Of a stretch of DNA of 64,000 bases, positions 48,321-62,000 are shown piece after piece (positions within the stretch are counted from its first letter, which is position 1; every line of letters begins with the position of its first letter). The notes beneath the pieces were generated by a model. That model had not been told where the DNA came from and ran no database searches. It worked only from the letters and a program-made list of their open reading frames with translations. Source of the DNA: Bimastos eiseni (lineage: Eukaryota; Annelida; Clitellata; Crassiclitellata; Lumbricidae); NCBI GenBank assembly GCA_959347315.1, contig OY365807.1:9205147-9269146 (forward strand). The letters are read 5' to 3'. A program made the translations under genes and the position numbers.

Positions 48321-51004
48321 CAGAGTACTGTAAGCAAGTAATAGTCAAGCGTATTAAGATTCTAAAACTTTTTCCTTTAGAGGAAGGCGTTTCGGACACT
48401 GAGAAGTTGCATAGACGTACTAATGTCCAGAATCCAGATACAGGTGCCTACAGCTACATAGACCACATTTCCTTTTGTTGCCCACCAGACATCCGAGGCT
48501 TTCATGCAGCCACGTTGTTTACTTGTGTCTAGAATAAACACCGGTTACTTTAAAAAAGTCTACGGATCGAAAAGCCTCTTAAAACGCCCAGAATAGGTTT
48601 TTAGGGTCACAAACCGGTAATAAATGGATGAAATTGACTTGTTGAACGACGTGAGACAAGCAGGAAAGCGTTTAGGACTAGTGCTCAACCGATCTCGTTG
48701 TATCTCGGGTCACGAAATGACCTCCTAGCGGTCTCCTCGCAGACCTATAGCGACCGACGCACTCTCATCGCTCTGGATTGCGAGGTATGTTGATATAAAT
48801 GCTTATAATTAGCTATTTATAGAAGACCGAACGAACGCAGACGTTGCGCTCTGCGGCCGATAAACCGTAGTTTAATGAGGCTGGTAAAAATAGTTCCTGG
48901 ATGAAAAACAGTGTTTGGATGACGTTTTTTCAGTCGGCTTGTACTGGTGAATGTTCAGGCACATGAGCGGAAATGTTTTTGATCTCAGGCGCTCAATCGG
49001 TTTTGTACACTTTTGGTGAACGCAAAGTGTAAATTTAGACCTACGCGATTGTATATTTCCAGATCTACTGGATAAGCTGTTTGAATAAATGAAGAGGCGG
49101 TCGCTTATAAGGTTAAATAATTATGCCACCCGGATGCATTAATAGCCCTGACAGATGTTCAAGGCAAAAGGATCAGAGATCGAAAATAGAACGGCCAGAG
49201 ATCTAAAATATAGAACGCCCTCAAAAGATCAATGAAAGCAAATAAATCAAGACCGGCTGAAAGAAAGCCCACGAAGTGAGGACTGCAACGTTTTCCAAAT
49301 TCTACACCTCACACAAAATTACATCGCGCACAGACGCACTACCAGTGATAGTCATTGTCACGTCACTTGATCAGTGAATTTACGCATTCATTTCGTACGG
49401 CGCTATAAAAGCATTTGGTGAGAGCGTGTCGCGCATAGTTAGTCATTTCTAAAGCGGCGGTGACGCACACTTCTGCCGTTTGCTTATCTTATCGTCATTT
49501 ATCAGGTCACTTCCGGCTGCTTGCTGTAGTCTGCCATCTTAAATGAACGCGTCTTTGTATTTAATTCATTTAAATCATAGTTCTGGTAATCTTTTTAGGC
49601 CGCAACTATTGCCTCAAGCGTACGCGTTTCCGATGGCATAATAAGTCACCTAATAAATACCTAATTATAGAAGCTTCGGAAACGTACGCCACAGTAGAGC
49701 GCCCCAAAGTTTGTCTAGTAAGTAGGTCACTAGATGCAGATCAGTGATAGATAGGCTATTGCTGCCGACATCCGTCATACGAGTATCAGCAAACTGTTTA
49801 ATTTAATTTTTTTTAAATTATGCGAATCCGATTGAACTATATAAAAATCGTACTACGGGTCTACACTAACTATGAATTTACAGTTCTACTGAGTCTAGAA
49901 ATGTGGTTAGTTGCACCTGAATATTTATCACTTGTAGCCTATAAACTTCGATAGTGCACACATTACTGGACAGTTTATGCAAATAACGCGTTGCCATGGA
50001 GATTCGGCCATTCTGGTTACGTGCCAGCTGCTACTGGAATGTTGGCCAACAAACTAGAGTTAATAAACCTAGGACAATCTGCCAATAACTTAGAGGGGTG
50101 ACATTTTTGCAAATTGCTAGTTGACGAATTCGATAATTATCCAATAGAGGTCTACGCGGATGACAGATGAGAATGATTTGCAATACGATGGTTTCACAGT
50201 ATAACGACCTCTTGCGACAACTATGGCCGTCGACCTCGGCAAAGATTATTTTTTTGAACAGTTTTTGGGGTTCATAAGACGGGCGGATATAATCCCACTG
50301 GCTAACGGTTTTTGATGCCACATCACAAGTTATCACATCACATTTTCGGTTATGCATCCATGTACCAGTTGACCCGAAACACTAAAAATAGAACTTGAAC
50401 CTTTGTAATGCATACTTTTAGGACCGTTTATGCTCACGGGAACGCGATTAAGATAAAGTTCGCGGTTCGATATCGAGAAAAACAGCGATTAAACTTTCCA
50501 ATTTTAAACATTCCGTTGAACTGTCGGTTTCCCCGTCGAGGAATCTAATCGGTTAGGTTATTCTTCGGTCTTTGACAGCCGGCGATGCGATACGGACCCC
50601 GGCTGGCTTCCTCTGACGATCATGGAAGGAGGCGATGGTGGAGGAATTGCCGGCGAGGGGCAGTCGATCGGGAGACGGCCCGATGAGACACAAGCGCGAG
50701 AAACCGAACGCAACAACGGAAATTGAAATGTAAACTTCCTTAAAAGGGCAACTTCTGAGCGACAAGGCTCGGCGTGACGTCAGTTGACACACGCATTGCA
50801 TATGCATGGATGACGTGCGCAGGAAAATTTTGCGGATTGTAATCTAGATTCTAGTTAACGCTTATAATAACGACGATAGTGTGCTCAAGCGACTGGGAAT
50901 CAATGCAGTTCGTCGTAAGTGTTTATGCTAATTTTCAGGATTTCTCAAACGCAAGAGTGCGTCTTGGGTGTCTGGAAACAGAGGACAGAAGACTCTGTGG
51001 CTTG

Positions 51005-51150
51005 GAAACTCTGGAAACGGGGATCAAGGTTGCATTGGAACCTACGGGTTTCCGTTCCACGGAACATGCAGAGGCCTTAGTCTCTGGAAAGAGAGTTCAA
51101 GATTGCATTGAATACCTACGGCCTACGGGTCTTCGACCCATGGATCAGAT
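51005..51150 (+). repeat. Tandem duplication, ~70-bp unit
   Basis: TCTGGAAACGGGGATCAAGG, TTGCATTGGAACCTACGGG is followed by a second copy reading TCTGGAAAGAGAGTTCAAGA, TTGCATTGAATACCTACGG. Both copies lie in one open frame, but no gene context supports coding. Confidence 0.6.
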
Positions 51151-51700
51151 GGTTATGATGATACACAATGATATATATATATGTGTGTATATATATATAT
51201 ATATGTATATATATATGGGCCGCGAATATATGCTGCATTCATATGCATGGACCGTGAAACTATAAATATCTTCATGAAATATATACCTATATAAACTATA
51301 TGGTTTAAGAGCCTCTGCAACGAACATCTTTTGGTCCTTTTTCTTCTTTTCCGCAAGTGTTTGCAAGCCATTCTTTTCGATCGTCGTTTGGTTTTTTGAA
51401 GTCAGCAGCAGCATCTCCGAGGAGTTAGCCAGCCTCTGTTCAGTTTTGTCTGTGACTGGCCTTTACTCACAGTTGTTGATACATCCATCTGTACCTGTTG
51501 TTTACCTCTTCGTGGTCCTCTTGGCTACTTTTACCGTGACAGATGGTCTGCAGTGAAAACGTAACCGTTTGCAGTCGGTTCGTGATTGCAAATGTTTACA
51601 ACTGCTTCGCTTTAACGTACGCCTGCAGGTGAACAAACTATGCACATGGGACATAACCTAATTCAGTTGTATTTACTGTATGAAATAATATATGCACTTC

Positions 51701-51774
51701 AATGTAAACGTCCTTAATGCAAACGTCCTTAATGCAAACGTCCTTAATGCAAACGTCCTTAATGCAAACGTCCT
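51701..51774. repeat. 15-bp tandem repeat, about 5 copies
   Basis: The unit CAAACGTCCTTAATG is repeated head to tail with almost no divergence, which suggests recent expansion. Confidence 0.95.
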
Positions 51775-53000
51775 TCGTACTACGTATAATATAATACATT
51801 GTAACGTATAGGACTACGAGAACCTATGCATTGCAAATAAAACTTTGTATACAATACTTGATATTGAAGAATAGGCACCTGAGGACTAAGGGTAGAAGGT
51901 GAACGCATTAGCAATCTCCAACCGTTATCTACCACCCTTAGGCTATAGTCTGGTCTATTCGTATATTTCTAAGTTAATACAAAGCACACACATATATATG
52001 TATAATATATACACATGTCTTAACTACCTAACCAATATAATACAATATACAATGCATATATGTGTATATTGTATTATAATGGTATAGGTGGTTGAGACAT
52101 GTATACATCCAACACCAGGTTGCAGCCAGTTAACCTAAGCGTTATGACGACCTGTTGCAATGCATGAAGACATTACAAGTGAGCGTTGCACACACATCCA
52201 GATGAATTTATGCATCCTTTCATGGGACACGCCCCGCTCCTGGCACCGACGTTCACATCAACTCTACATCGGCCACCACGCTGCATCTGCATCTCAGCCA
52301 CGCACCACCACATTCACCTCCCCACCACCACCAGCAGCAGCAGCAGCTTGGAATATCTCAAGTTCACGACAGCCGCAGCGCGCATTCGATCTCTTCTCAT
52401 TCGAGATCTTGAAGTCTGCGAAGAGTCGACATTTTGCTCAACTCTGCTGCCGTTATTATACGTCCAGGCGACGCTCGCGTTCAACCATTTATGAGACGCT
52501 GGCTCTAGTTGAAGCACTGCGTGAAACTACTGTTACTTGGGTTTTTTCTTGTACTGAACCAGTTTGTACAACAAGTTGTAGTATTTCTGGTCTATCCACC
52601 TTTTGTACCTTATGCCGCTGTGTATCTCGTTCGTTTCGTACGCGTTGTCATGGGTCAAACGAACATAAATGATCCGAAAAATAAAGAAATCAGTCTTCAA
52701 CTTACAGACTAAGTTTCCGTCGAATTTGCGGCTATTGAAGCAACGTTGTCAATAGATTTGTGGGATATCATTGTTTAGTCGCTGGCGAACTGAGCATTGT
52801 CCTTTTCGGAAGATATATCGACATTCTCTATCGCTATACGTGTTGGCGTGTTTAACTCGACTGATTAGGATCGATCGCTGAAGCTGGCTTCACTCTAGAT
52901 TTCTACGTCGTGCAGGGTCTGATCAGAAGTTTCAGACTACGAGAAATTTAACAATTTGGACGTTTTCTGATAGGTTTCAATTGCTATCTCGACAGGGAAG

Positions 53001-53063
53001 ATGAAACTGCACGGAGCAGTTGTATCCTCTAGTTTGCAGGCGGCTGTGCTTTTGCTGTCACTG
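53001..53063 (+). CDS. Signal-peptide exon of the vWA protein
   Basis: ATG (context GGGAAGATGA) opens 21 codons: basic MKLHG, then a hydrophobic core SLQAAVLLLSL, ending at donor GTAAGA. The in-frame TAG at 52971-52973 makes this the first possible start in the exon. Cleavage probably falls in the next exon. Confidence 0.7.
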
Positions 53064-56000
53064 GTAAGAGTATGACACCTTTTATTTCAGTTGGGGGTGA
53101 TATGACAATCGTAATTTTAATCTCCAAACTTCTAAAGTTCCACTCGAAACTATACGGTTATTCAAGATCGCTGTTGGACGGCTAATAATCGGATGAGTCA
53201 TGCAGGGTGTGAGTTTTTGATAAGATGACACTTCGGTTTTTAGAGGAATGCCCGTGGTTGTGATAGATCGAACGAGGAGCCTTAAACAGATGATGGGTGA
53301 TTGGCAGTGCTGAAGGAGTATATCGAACATTTGCTAACTTCCAGAGGTGTGGCGCAGGGTGAGGTATGACAGTGAATTTCAAGGTAAGAGATGAAGGGTT
53401 AGTTGGCAGATGTATGGAGGGGACAGGAAGGTTTTTTGATTTGGCCGGGAAGGCTTAGGATCATTGATAACGCTCATGATACGAATTCGTAGTATATTCT
53501 GAATGAACAATGAAGTCTGCTTGCTTGTCTATTTGCCTTTTCGGTTGCTTGTATTTTAAGTTTTATGTATGTCCTTGTTTGCCTGTGTGTCGCGATCATT
53601 GTAATTGAGATCGCATTATATTGGCTTCTATGGCGCCAAAGCAAGCTTAGTCGCAGAAATCATATTATTACCAGACGCTCAGAGAAGGCAATCTATATAG
53701 GAGGTGAGGTCAGATTATATATCTGATAGGTCAAGATACAAAAATCAGGCAAGTAGACAATTAATCGGCTATGGAGATGGTGTTTAGACTTTAGAATTCG
53801 AGTGGCTACACATGTGTGGGAAAGAGTAGGAACTATACTATTTTTATTATCAGGTAGTATATGTTGTATAGTCTTTAGTTTCCTTTGTAGGCATATGTGC
53901 TACTATTTCTTGTTTTTCCCCAATTATTTGTTCTTATTTGCTTCTGTCAATCATCTGCTGTGTGTGTGTGTCAATCATTTCCGCTCAAACAGTCATCACC
54001 TCCGTGACAATCTCTTCTTCTTTAGTCGCATCTTAATCTATCAATCATTTCCTCTGTTTATTCATATTTCGTCTTTTCGGTTATATTTCAGATCTCTTTT
54101 GAAACGATTTTCTATCTTTTCAGCCATCTCTGTCGCTGTCTCTGTGTCGTTCTCTTTGTCTTTCTCTGCCTCTGTCTCTTTCTATGTCTCTTTCTCTATC
54201 TTAGTTCTTTCTCTATCACATTGCTTGTCTCTCAATTATTATTGACTAAATACCAAAATACGATCTTGTCACAGGATAGGGCCTATAATTATGTCGATGG
54301 TTCCGCATTGGCTTTCTGTTCGACTGCGCATTGAGTGTAGAGGTGTCTTGTGGTATGACGATGCCAACTTGGCCTTGAACCACCCTACTTAATGGATCTT
54401 TGTCTGGCGGTGGTGTTGCTCCTTGAGGGCCTAGTTCCTTTGGTTCCACTTGCCCATACAGCAGCCATGGCAAACATAGTAGGTCCTAGAGTTTGGAACA
54501 CCCCTTCTCTGGAGTCTCGTCTGTTCCGTAACCGTAATCGCGTGGTCGTGCATTTTACGGTCATTTGAAAACTTACCGGTACCTTTTTTAGGCTGCAGTT
54601 GGGAGCGCTTTTGACTAGTTGCCTTTGAACGGCGCTATATCAATTTTCGAATGAATTAATTTATCCGCTTGTTTTTCACTCGTTTGTGTGCCTGGTTGAT
54701 TCCCTCTTCCTGGGTCTGTCTCCTGAGGCTGACATTCCATCTGCGCTAATAGAAAGTCGCCCGCAGCTGGTGTGTCACGGCTGTTCCCGTTAATCGCTCA
54801 GTTCTGTTTCTTGCCAGGGCTTGCCTCGTCTCGATCTCACTCGTATCGCCCTTATCGCCTGCCAATTGCCGCTGGAATCCTACGCACGCTGCAAACCGAT
54901 GGACAGAGAGGAAATGTTTGAGCGCTGCACGATAAAAAGTAGTCCCAGGAGCGTCGACACTGAAAAGCGGGAGGTCTCGCTCGCAAAATACGAGAATTTA
55001 TGTACGATATCCTATACTGAGTTTATCATGCAACGCATCCGAGAAATCTATTTCTGAAAGATAGGGCTACTGGTTGCGTTTTGGAGAGGGGAAGCAGGCG
55101 AGCAGCTCTGTATCGAAAATTTCTCGATGATTTTTGCTTGCAGTGAAAGGTGCTTTGTGCGGATTCCTGCGGCCGATAAAGTGCCGCTTGGATGTCTTGG
55201 CGTACATCATTCATTGAAAACTTATCTGACGAGAGGGGAACGCATTTCTGAAACGGATACACACAACCATTGATGGATTAAATCTATTTGGCTATTTATA
55301 TAGCTCATGTCGGCATTTCAATGGCGATACAAGCAAATAAGTGTGCACAGCTCAATCACGACGCACAAAGCTTGACTTGTATTAAATTAAACCTATCAGT
55401 CGGTAGGTAGGCAATCAGTCAGCGAGTCTATGAGTGAAGCAGGCTGGCAGTAATTGAGTAATGAAGTAAGAAAGTCTATTCAATTCACTTTTCAATTCAT
55501 TTATTGTTTCCAGTTAATCGATATAACATGTGGAATTACTTCAACAGTAGAATGGTGTCAACAGCATCAGTAAAGGCCACTGGTCCCAGTTGCAGCATCA
55601 AGGGAAGATAACAGCTAACCAAGCAGGGCATAGCCAGACATACCACCATAAGTTGGGAACAATAACAATAGCTTGACAAGATCAAACGTGCAGTGTAACT
55701 GAACAAAGCAAGAGGTCCAATCAGGACTATTAGACCGATATAATAAGCTGTAGTGGGTACATAACTAATAGTTAATAACAAACGCGCAGTTCACTGAGTA
55801 AGAATCGAAGTCATGTCCGTAGATGTCTTGCAGTGTAGGCCTAATTAGTGTAGACCTAATTAGTGTAGGCCTAATTAGTCTCAAGATCATGTTCCAATAA
55901 CTGAGACCGAGGATAAGTATTCAAATTTAGTTAAGCATTGAATTCTGCGGCCGGATACTGGCAGCATATTCCATATTACGGAGCCATAGTTGCATATGGA

Positions 56001-59000
56001 GAATTTACGGACATTAAATTTTGTACATGTACAGCGTTTGCGACTAGCAGACAGACGTTACTCACTGCAAAAGAGGCCCTCTGGCGATCGCTGTTTATAA
56101 ATCAGTAAGCACGTCTCTTGGTCCGTTCCTCAGCATAAGAAGGAAACTATGATTCATAAGTGGCGGAAGTAACATCCAGGTCATGTACTCGAGTGGAGAA
56201 GAAAATAGAAAAAGAAAAGGAATAGGAGGAGAAGGAGAAGGGGAGGAGAAGGAAGTGAGGGCGTGGGAATTGGGGATTGCCCGGATTGGAAAGAGGGAAA
56301 CGAGGGAGGTGGTTCATGTGGGTCTTGAGTCAAGTGTCCGGACTATACATAGCACTCTTCCATGCATGCAGGCTCGACTTAGATAGATTTGGCGAAACTT
56401 GCTTCGAAGTCCGTTCGCATCACAATGAGGCGGTACAAGGACGGAAGAACGGACGGAGGGAGGAACGGAAAGATGGAAGGAAATAAGAATAAAAAGGACT
56501 CGATGCGAATGACGGAGGAGTGGACGATCGGACGGAGGGGAGGAAGGGAGGTTGAATAGAGGTTAGTCAGATGGAGGGAAGCAAGGCAGAAGAAGGGCGA
56601 GACAAGTGCTTTCTTCCTTTTGTTGCAAATGGAGGAAAGCAAGGAAGGTAGGGTGGATGGAAGAAAGGAAGGAAGGAAGAAAGGAAGAAAGGAAGAAAGG
56701 TAGGGTAGATGGAAGGAAGGAAGGAAGGAAGAAAGGATGGAAGGAAGGAAGGTAGGGTGGATGGAAGAAACGAAGGAAGGAAGGAAGGAAGAAAGGATGG
56801 AAGGAAGGAAGGTAGGGTGGATGGAAGAAAGGAAGGAAGGAAGGAAGGAAGGAAGGAAGATAGGAAGAAAGGAAGAAAGGATGAAAGGAAGGAAGGTAGG
56901 GTGGATGGAAGAAAGGAAGGAAGGAAGGAAGGAAGGAAGAAAGGATGGAAGGAAGGAAGGTAGGGTGGATGGAAGGAAGGAAGGAAAGAAAGAAAGAACT
57001 AAGGACGAACACGACGGATGCACGACTGGTACAATCACAAGGAAAGAAATTGGTACAAAGAAGGGACTAAGTAGTGATAGAGAGATAAAGATACGAAGAG
57101 GGCAGACAATGGTAGAGATGATAGAAGGCAGAAGAGGCCTAAGAGGCATACATCCCTACCCAAATCGGAAGACTGACAGAGAAAGAAGGTTTGTAATACG
57201 CGATTTTGTAAAGGAGTGAGTCAAGCAGACAACTGAACTGATAGAGGGTGTCCAAAAACGGAGACAGACGGAGAACGACAGACGCAGACTATGCATGGGT
57301 TGCAAGAGCTTCCGTCGCCAATACAGCGATTGTGGCGCCGCCAATGCCGGTAAAGGAGAACTTATCGGTTTGTCTAAGAACCGAGCGTCGAAGGAGAACC
57401 GTCGGTCGAAGGCCACCGGTTTTTTAACGACACGTCTAAATATCCGGCTCAGTCACCGCCGTTTACTGTGGCCACAAGCCCACAACACCCGTGTTCGCTG
57501 CACACTGTCTGGTAGATGTGAACAGTCACTTTGGCCCATATAACTTTTAAGCGTTCCAGAAATTGCTCGACGTGTAGAACACCGTTTATTAGTTCGATAA
57601 AAGGTTTGTTCTGCAATTGGGCAATTATTGCGATGTTACCCTTTTGAATAATGAACAGGTTCTGCTCACATGGTCGCTATAGAAAACGTGTAGGGGTAAA
57701 CATACATTTTTATCTCGCCTGTGCTGTATTAGGCAAACCTAAACACGGATATGACTGCTGGGATTGCTATAAAAATATTAATCCATATTTTTTTCTTGAC
57801 TAAACAAAATAGCGTATTAATATATTGCAGGCCATTATTATGTCTGTCAATTCATATTTCTGGTCTTAGAGATTAATCAAATTACTCTTTAACCAGATGG
57901 TCCTCTAGTAATAAAGTTCCTATCTCATCATCAGTCATCAGACGACTGGGCGTTTATTGATTGGATTGAGCGTTGTTCTTGTCAGATGGAGAGCTCTGTT
58001 CAGGACCTTATTAGCTAATCCTTCAGGTCCAGGATAAACTGATCAGCGCCTTGGAAAACTACCACATGGTTGTGTGTGCACTTCTGAGCCCAGGAAGGGG
58101 AGCACAGTAGGCCTATTTTGTAAAGGAGTAGGGTAGTGGGAGAGAAGGCCTAAACCGAGGCATTGGGATGGAGGAGGTAGAGTATAGGCTGTGAACGAGC
58201 ATGCTCTTCAGTTTATGGACAGGGCTCTGGTGCTCCAACTCTAACGATTCAAGGGCAGATTTTCTATAGTAGACCTAGGCCTACTATTGCAACACTTAAA
58301 TTCAATAGAATGTGGAATATTCCAGACATCTTGTTCGAAAAGATTTATTTGTCTAGATAGCAGATATAAAATAGTTCGTTTTCACGGTTATTATTCGTTT
58401 TAGTCCGCATGAGCATTGCGCTATATAACGTAGGTCTGCGTTACGTGCTGCAGTAGGCTACCTTCTGTTGAATACCTTTAGTTGAATACACTTTTCTTCT
58501 CTTTGTTTGACATTATTGTTTGCTCCTAGTTCGGATATTAGAAAATGATGCCGTAGCCTAAGTTTTACTGCATACCAATTAAAGAAATAGTTGCAACCTT
58601 CTATCTGTTGCAGTAGTTAAACATTTGTTTTGACCGCTTTATTGACTCGCAGTTAAGAAGGTACGTTAACTATACCGCTAAAATAGTTTGCGCGCATCCT
58701 TGGTATCGTTTAACATGATTTCTCATCTTTGTTGTCTATTTGGCCTATATAGCAGAGGCGGCGATCTCGTTTGACAGGTGGAGGACACTCAATAAGAGGG
58801 GCATGATATTTGGGGGCACACGTATAATATGTCCCCTCTCCGTAAAAGGTAGTGGGGACTTGTCCCCTCGACCCCCGGGATCGCCGCCCCTGTCTGATAG
58901 GCTTAATGTATTACTCAAATTCAATAGTGACTTTATAGATCCTCTGCCTAATCCTTCTGGCAATCGGACTCGTATCTCCGATTAACATTTCTGGACGACC

Positions 59001-62000
59001 TCACTGACATGACGTAGCACTCGTAGATAAGCTGGTGCCAAGCGCTTAACAAATGTGAAGTTTGCGGCGATTACATGTGGCTATGTGGTAATGTTCACGG
59101 GGATAGCAGTGATGGGCACCAACTACTTGACTAGTAGTTAAAACTACTTCCTAACTACTTTCAAAATATGTAGTTATGACTACTATTTAACTACTTTAGA
59201 AGACAAGTAGTTACAACTACTTTTGTAACTACCACATAAGTTGTTAACTGCTTTTACAACTACTTTGCTAATGTTATGTAATGGTGCATTGATAGTCACC
59301 AAGCAGTATGCAAATTTACTGTCAGTATTAATTGCTGATATTCAACGTAAATAATGAAAATGATCAGAAACACAATGACATATCTAATTGTAAACTAACA
59401 AGGACAAGAGCTACTAGCACATGCTACAAAGCACCCTAATCACAGCACAGTTTTAGCAGTAACATAAGCCAACTTGTTACAACTACAAAAATGTCTAGCC
59501 TACAAAGTCCAGAACTGTAAAACTCTTAGAAAATGCTAATGTTCAGAATCAAAAGTAGTGTATATAAGTATCATACTACAAGTGATACACTATATCAGTG
59601 TTGGCCCTATATCTCACCTTTTGCGGTCTGCATCAGCCACGCTTCTTCAATACCTCGTCCTCGTTTAGTACGTTGCCAATCGTTGCTCAGAGCTAATAGG
59701 ATCGCTGGTCTATCCAGCCATTCCAGTCTCTTACCGTTGTGTCTCTGTCTGTCTGTCTCTGTCTCTCTTTCTCACCTCTGTCATTCTTGACTAGACAATC
59801 ACCTCTCTCGTAACCCGGCAGACCACTTAATTGTGGTCATCCAGCCGCGTCCTGGCCCCAATCCCGCTTTACCCTAGTTCCTATGGTGCAACAATCTCCA
59901 GGTATGCCATTAAACAGGCATAATGCCTTAGGCTTTCTCTATAGTTCTGAGAGGAACCCACTTCCTCACAATAGTAGGTCTATGTGCACATTCTAAGGAA
60001 ACAATTACACAGCAAATTTACTCATCAGATTATTTGGGCAACGTCCATGTTTGTTGTGAAATAACAGAACTTCCTGTAAGACGGAACTAGTAAATAGGAA
60101 AAAATGTGGTTAATGTGAAATATTGTAGTTAACTTAAAACTACTCGATATAAGTAGTTATAACTAGTTTTAAACTACTTTTCAAAAACTAGTTATAACCA
60201 CTAGGCAACTACTTCTATAGTAGTTGTAACTACTAGTTAATAACTAGAGTAGTTAAAAGTGCCAATCACTGGGGGATAGTTAACATTCCTCCAATGCGCA
60301 AAATCACAACTTAAATAATGGTGACGTGTGTCTGATTTTATGTTTGTAGAATTTTGTCCAAACAGAGGCAGCAGCTGTTTCAGGTCAGTGTTTGCAAACA
60401 TCTTACGAGTAACGAATAACGAATGTGAATGTGATTCGTTAATGCACAAATTCTTAAACGCAAAAATGTTAGGAACATCACACATGCCGCCAATTTTCGA
60501 TCAGCCGTAGGTCCCTAAGTGGCTCCTCTAACTGATGTATGAAGGCTCCGTGAGCGCTAAAAATGTAATAAGCGCTCTACTGCATAGAATAAATTAGATT
60601 TAGAATTGTATAGAATAGATAACAGCCAGAACGTAATAGATTAGAATTTATTTAGGACTGTATAGAATAGATTTGATTTATAATTGATTAGATTAGATTA
60701 AGAACGGAATATAATAGATTGGATTTAGAATTGTATAGAATAGATTAGATCAAACACTGAATAGAATAGGTTTGATTTAGAATCGTATTGAACAGATTTG
60801 ATCACTAATCCTGACTTGTGGTTGTTACCTGTGATCTGGATATATAGGATGTGTCGGAGGCGGCGCATCTGACGTCGTCTTTCTGCTCGACTCTTCCTAC
60901 AGCATCTGGCGTCCCGACTTCCGGCGCCAGTTGACCTTCGTCCAGGAGATTATCGAAATGCTTCCCATCGGTCCGAACAACACGCGGGTCGCTATAGTCA
61001 CGTACGCTGACTATCCACAGCTCCAGTTCCACCTGGGCCAGTACTCCGCCAAGCCGGATCTTCGAGCAGCAGTCGAAGGGATCCGCCAGCGTGGTGGGTT
61101 CCAGACGACAAGTGGAGACGCAATACGATTCATCCGAAGTAACGTTTTCCAGGTCGGCATAAGGTCGCAACATTTGGAGGTTGACGTCGCCCGGGTTGTG
61201 GTGGTCATCACGAACGGACGATCGGACAACTGGACGGCCACGGTCATCGAAGCGGAACTGGCGAAGAAGGAAGGGATTCGGATGATCGTCGTGGGCGTCG
61301 GAAAGGACCTCGACTTGGATGAACTAAAGGACGTTGGGAGTCTACCAACGGAGGAGCACACCTTCATCATCGACAACTACGCTGGTCTGGGTGGAATACG
61401 CGACCTGGTGGCAACAGAAACATGCAAAGGTAATAGAGACTGCATGGAAACATATGTTACTGAGGCTACGTAATTGGAGTGACATTTCTACTATCGCATT
61501 TGAAGTGCACAAGCAGCACAAGGCAACATTTGGATTAATCTTCAAATGTACATGCATACATGCGAGCATGCACACAATTAATGCAAAAAATGAATAATAA
61601 TATACACACATACAGGCGCACATAAACCTACTCCCTTACGGCCAGAGGACATACGGACAGACGTATATAAGAGAAATGTGACTTAATACAATTACATGTA
61701 TCAAAAAACACTTAAATGCATCGTTTTACGACACATTTGTATTGGTGCTTCAACCCCCGCTTATGACAGCGCTGTTTTTGCTATTGTCAAACTTTAGTGC
61801 GTGAATCAGTGATGAACACTAATGTCTTCGCAACTTCTGCCGCAGCTACCAGATTACAAAATACAAAAGCGGTTTCTACTGAAACATCGCTTAGCAATGA
61901 AAAATCGACCACACTGGATAACGGCAACAATGCATCTTTTTCCAAAGCAATTTTCAAGGCAGGAGGGTCTCCGGTGACAGCTTCCAGCAGGAAAACTTCC

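Larger units (their letters stand above)
47190..52970. other. Gene-free, CpG-richer region upstream of the vWA gene
   Basis: No gene could be supported. It holds a TG microsatellite, AT arrays (47880-47960, 51170-51220), a SINE, a 15-bp tandem array and a ~70-bp duplication. From about 48600 to 50830 CG dinucleotides look much denser than in the bestrophin and PINCH introns. A 170-codon open frame at 52160 lacks any recognisable family. Confidence 0.45.

Noticed and set aside
52160..52672. 170-codon frame just upstream of the vWA gene
   Set aside because: Low-complexity (Thr, Ser, Arg, poly-Ala/Pro), no recognised family, and overlapping frames of similar length; could be 5' untranslated or promoter DNA.
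53802..54245. 147-codon frame resembling a hydrophobic protein
   Set aside because: T/C-rich simple sequence in vWA intron 1 yields Phe/Ser/Leu runs in any frame.
56379..57149. 256-codon open frame on the minus strand and others over 56560-57220
   Set aside because: Pure product of the GGAA/GGGTGGATGG array (repeated LPSFLPS-like peptide); no splice sites or homology.
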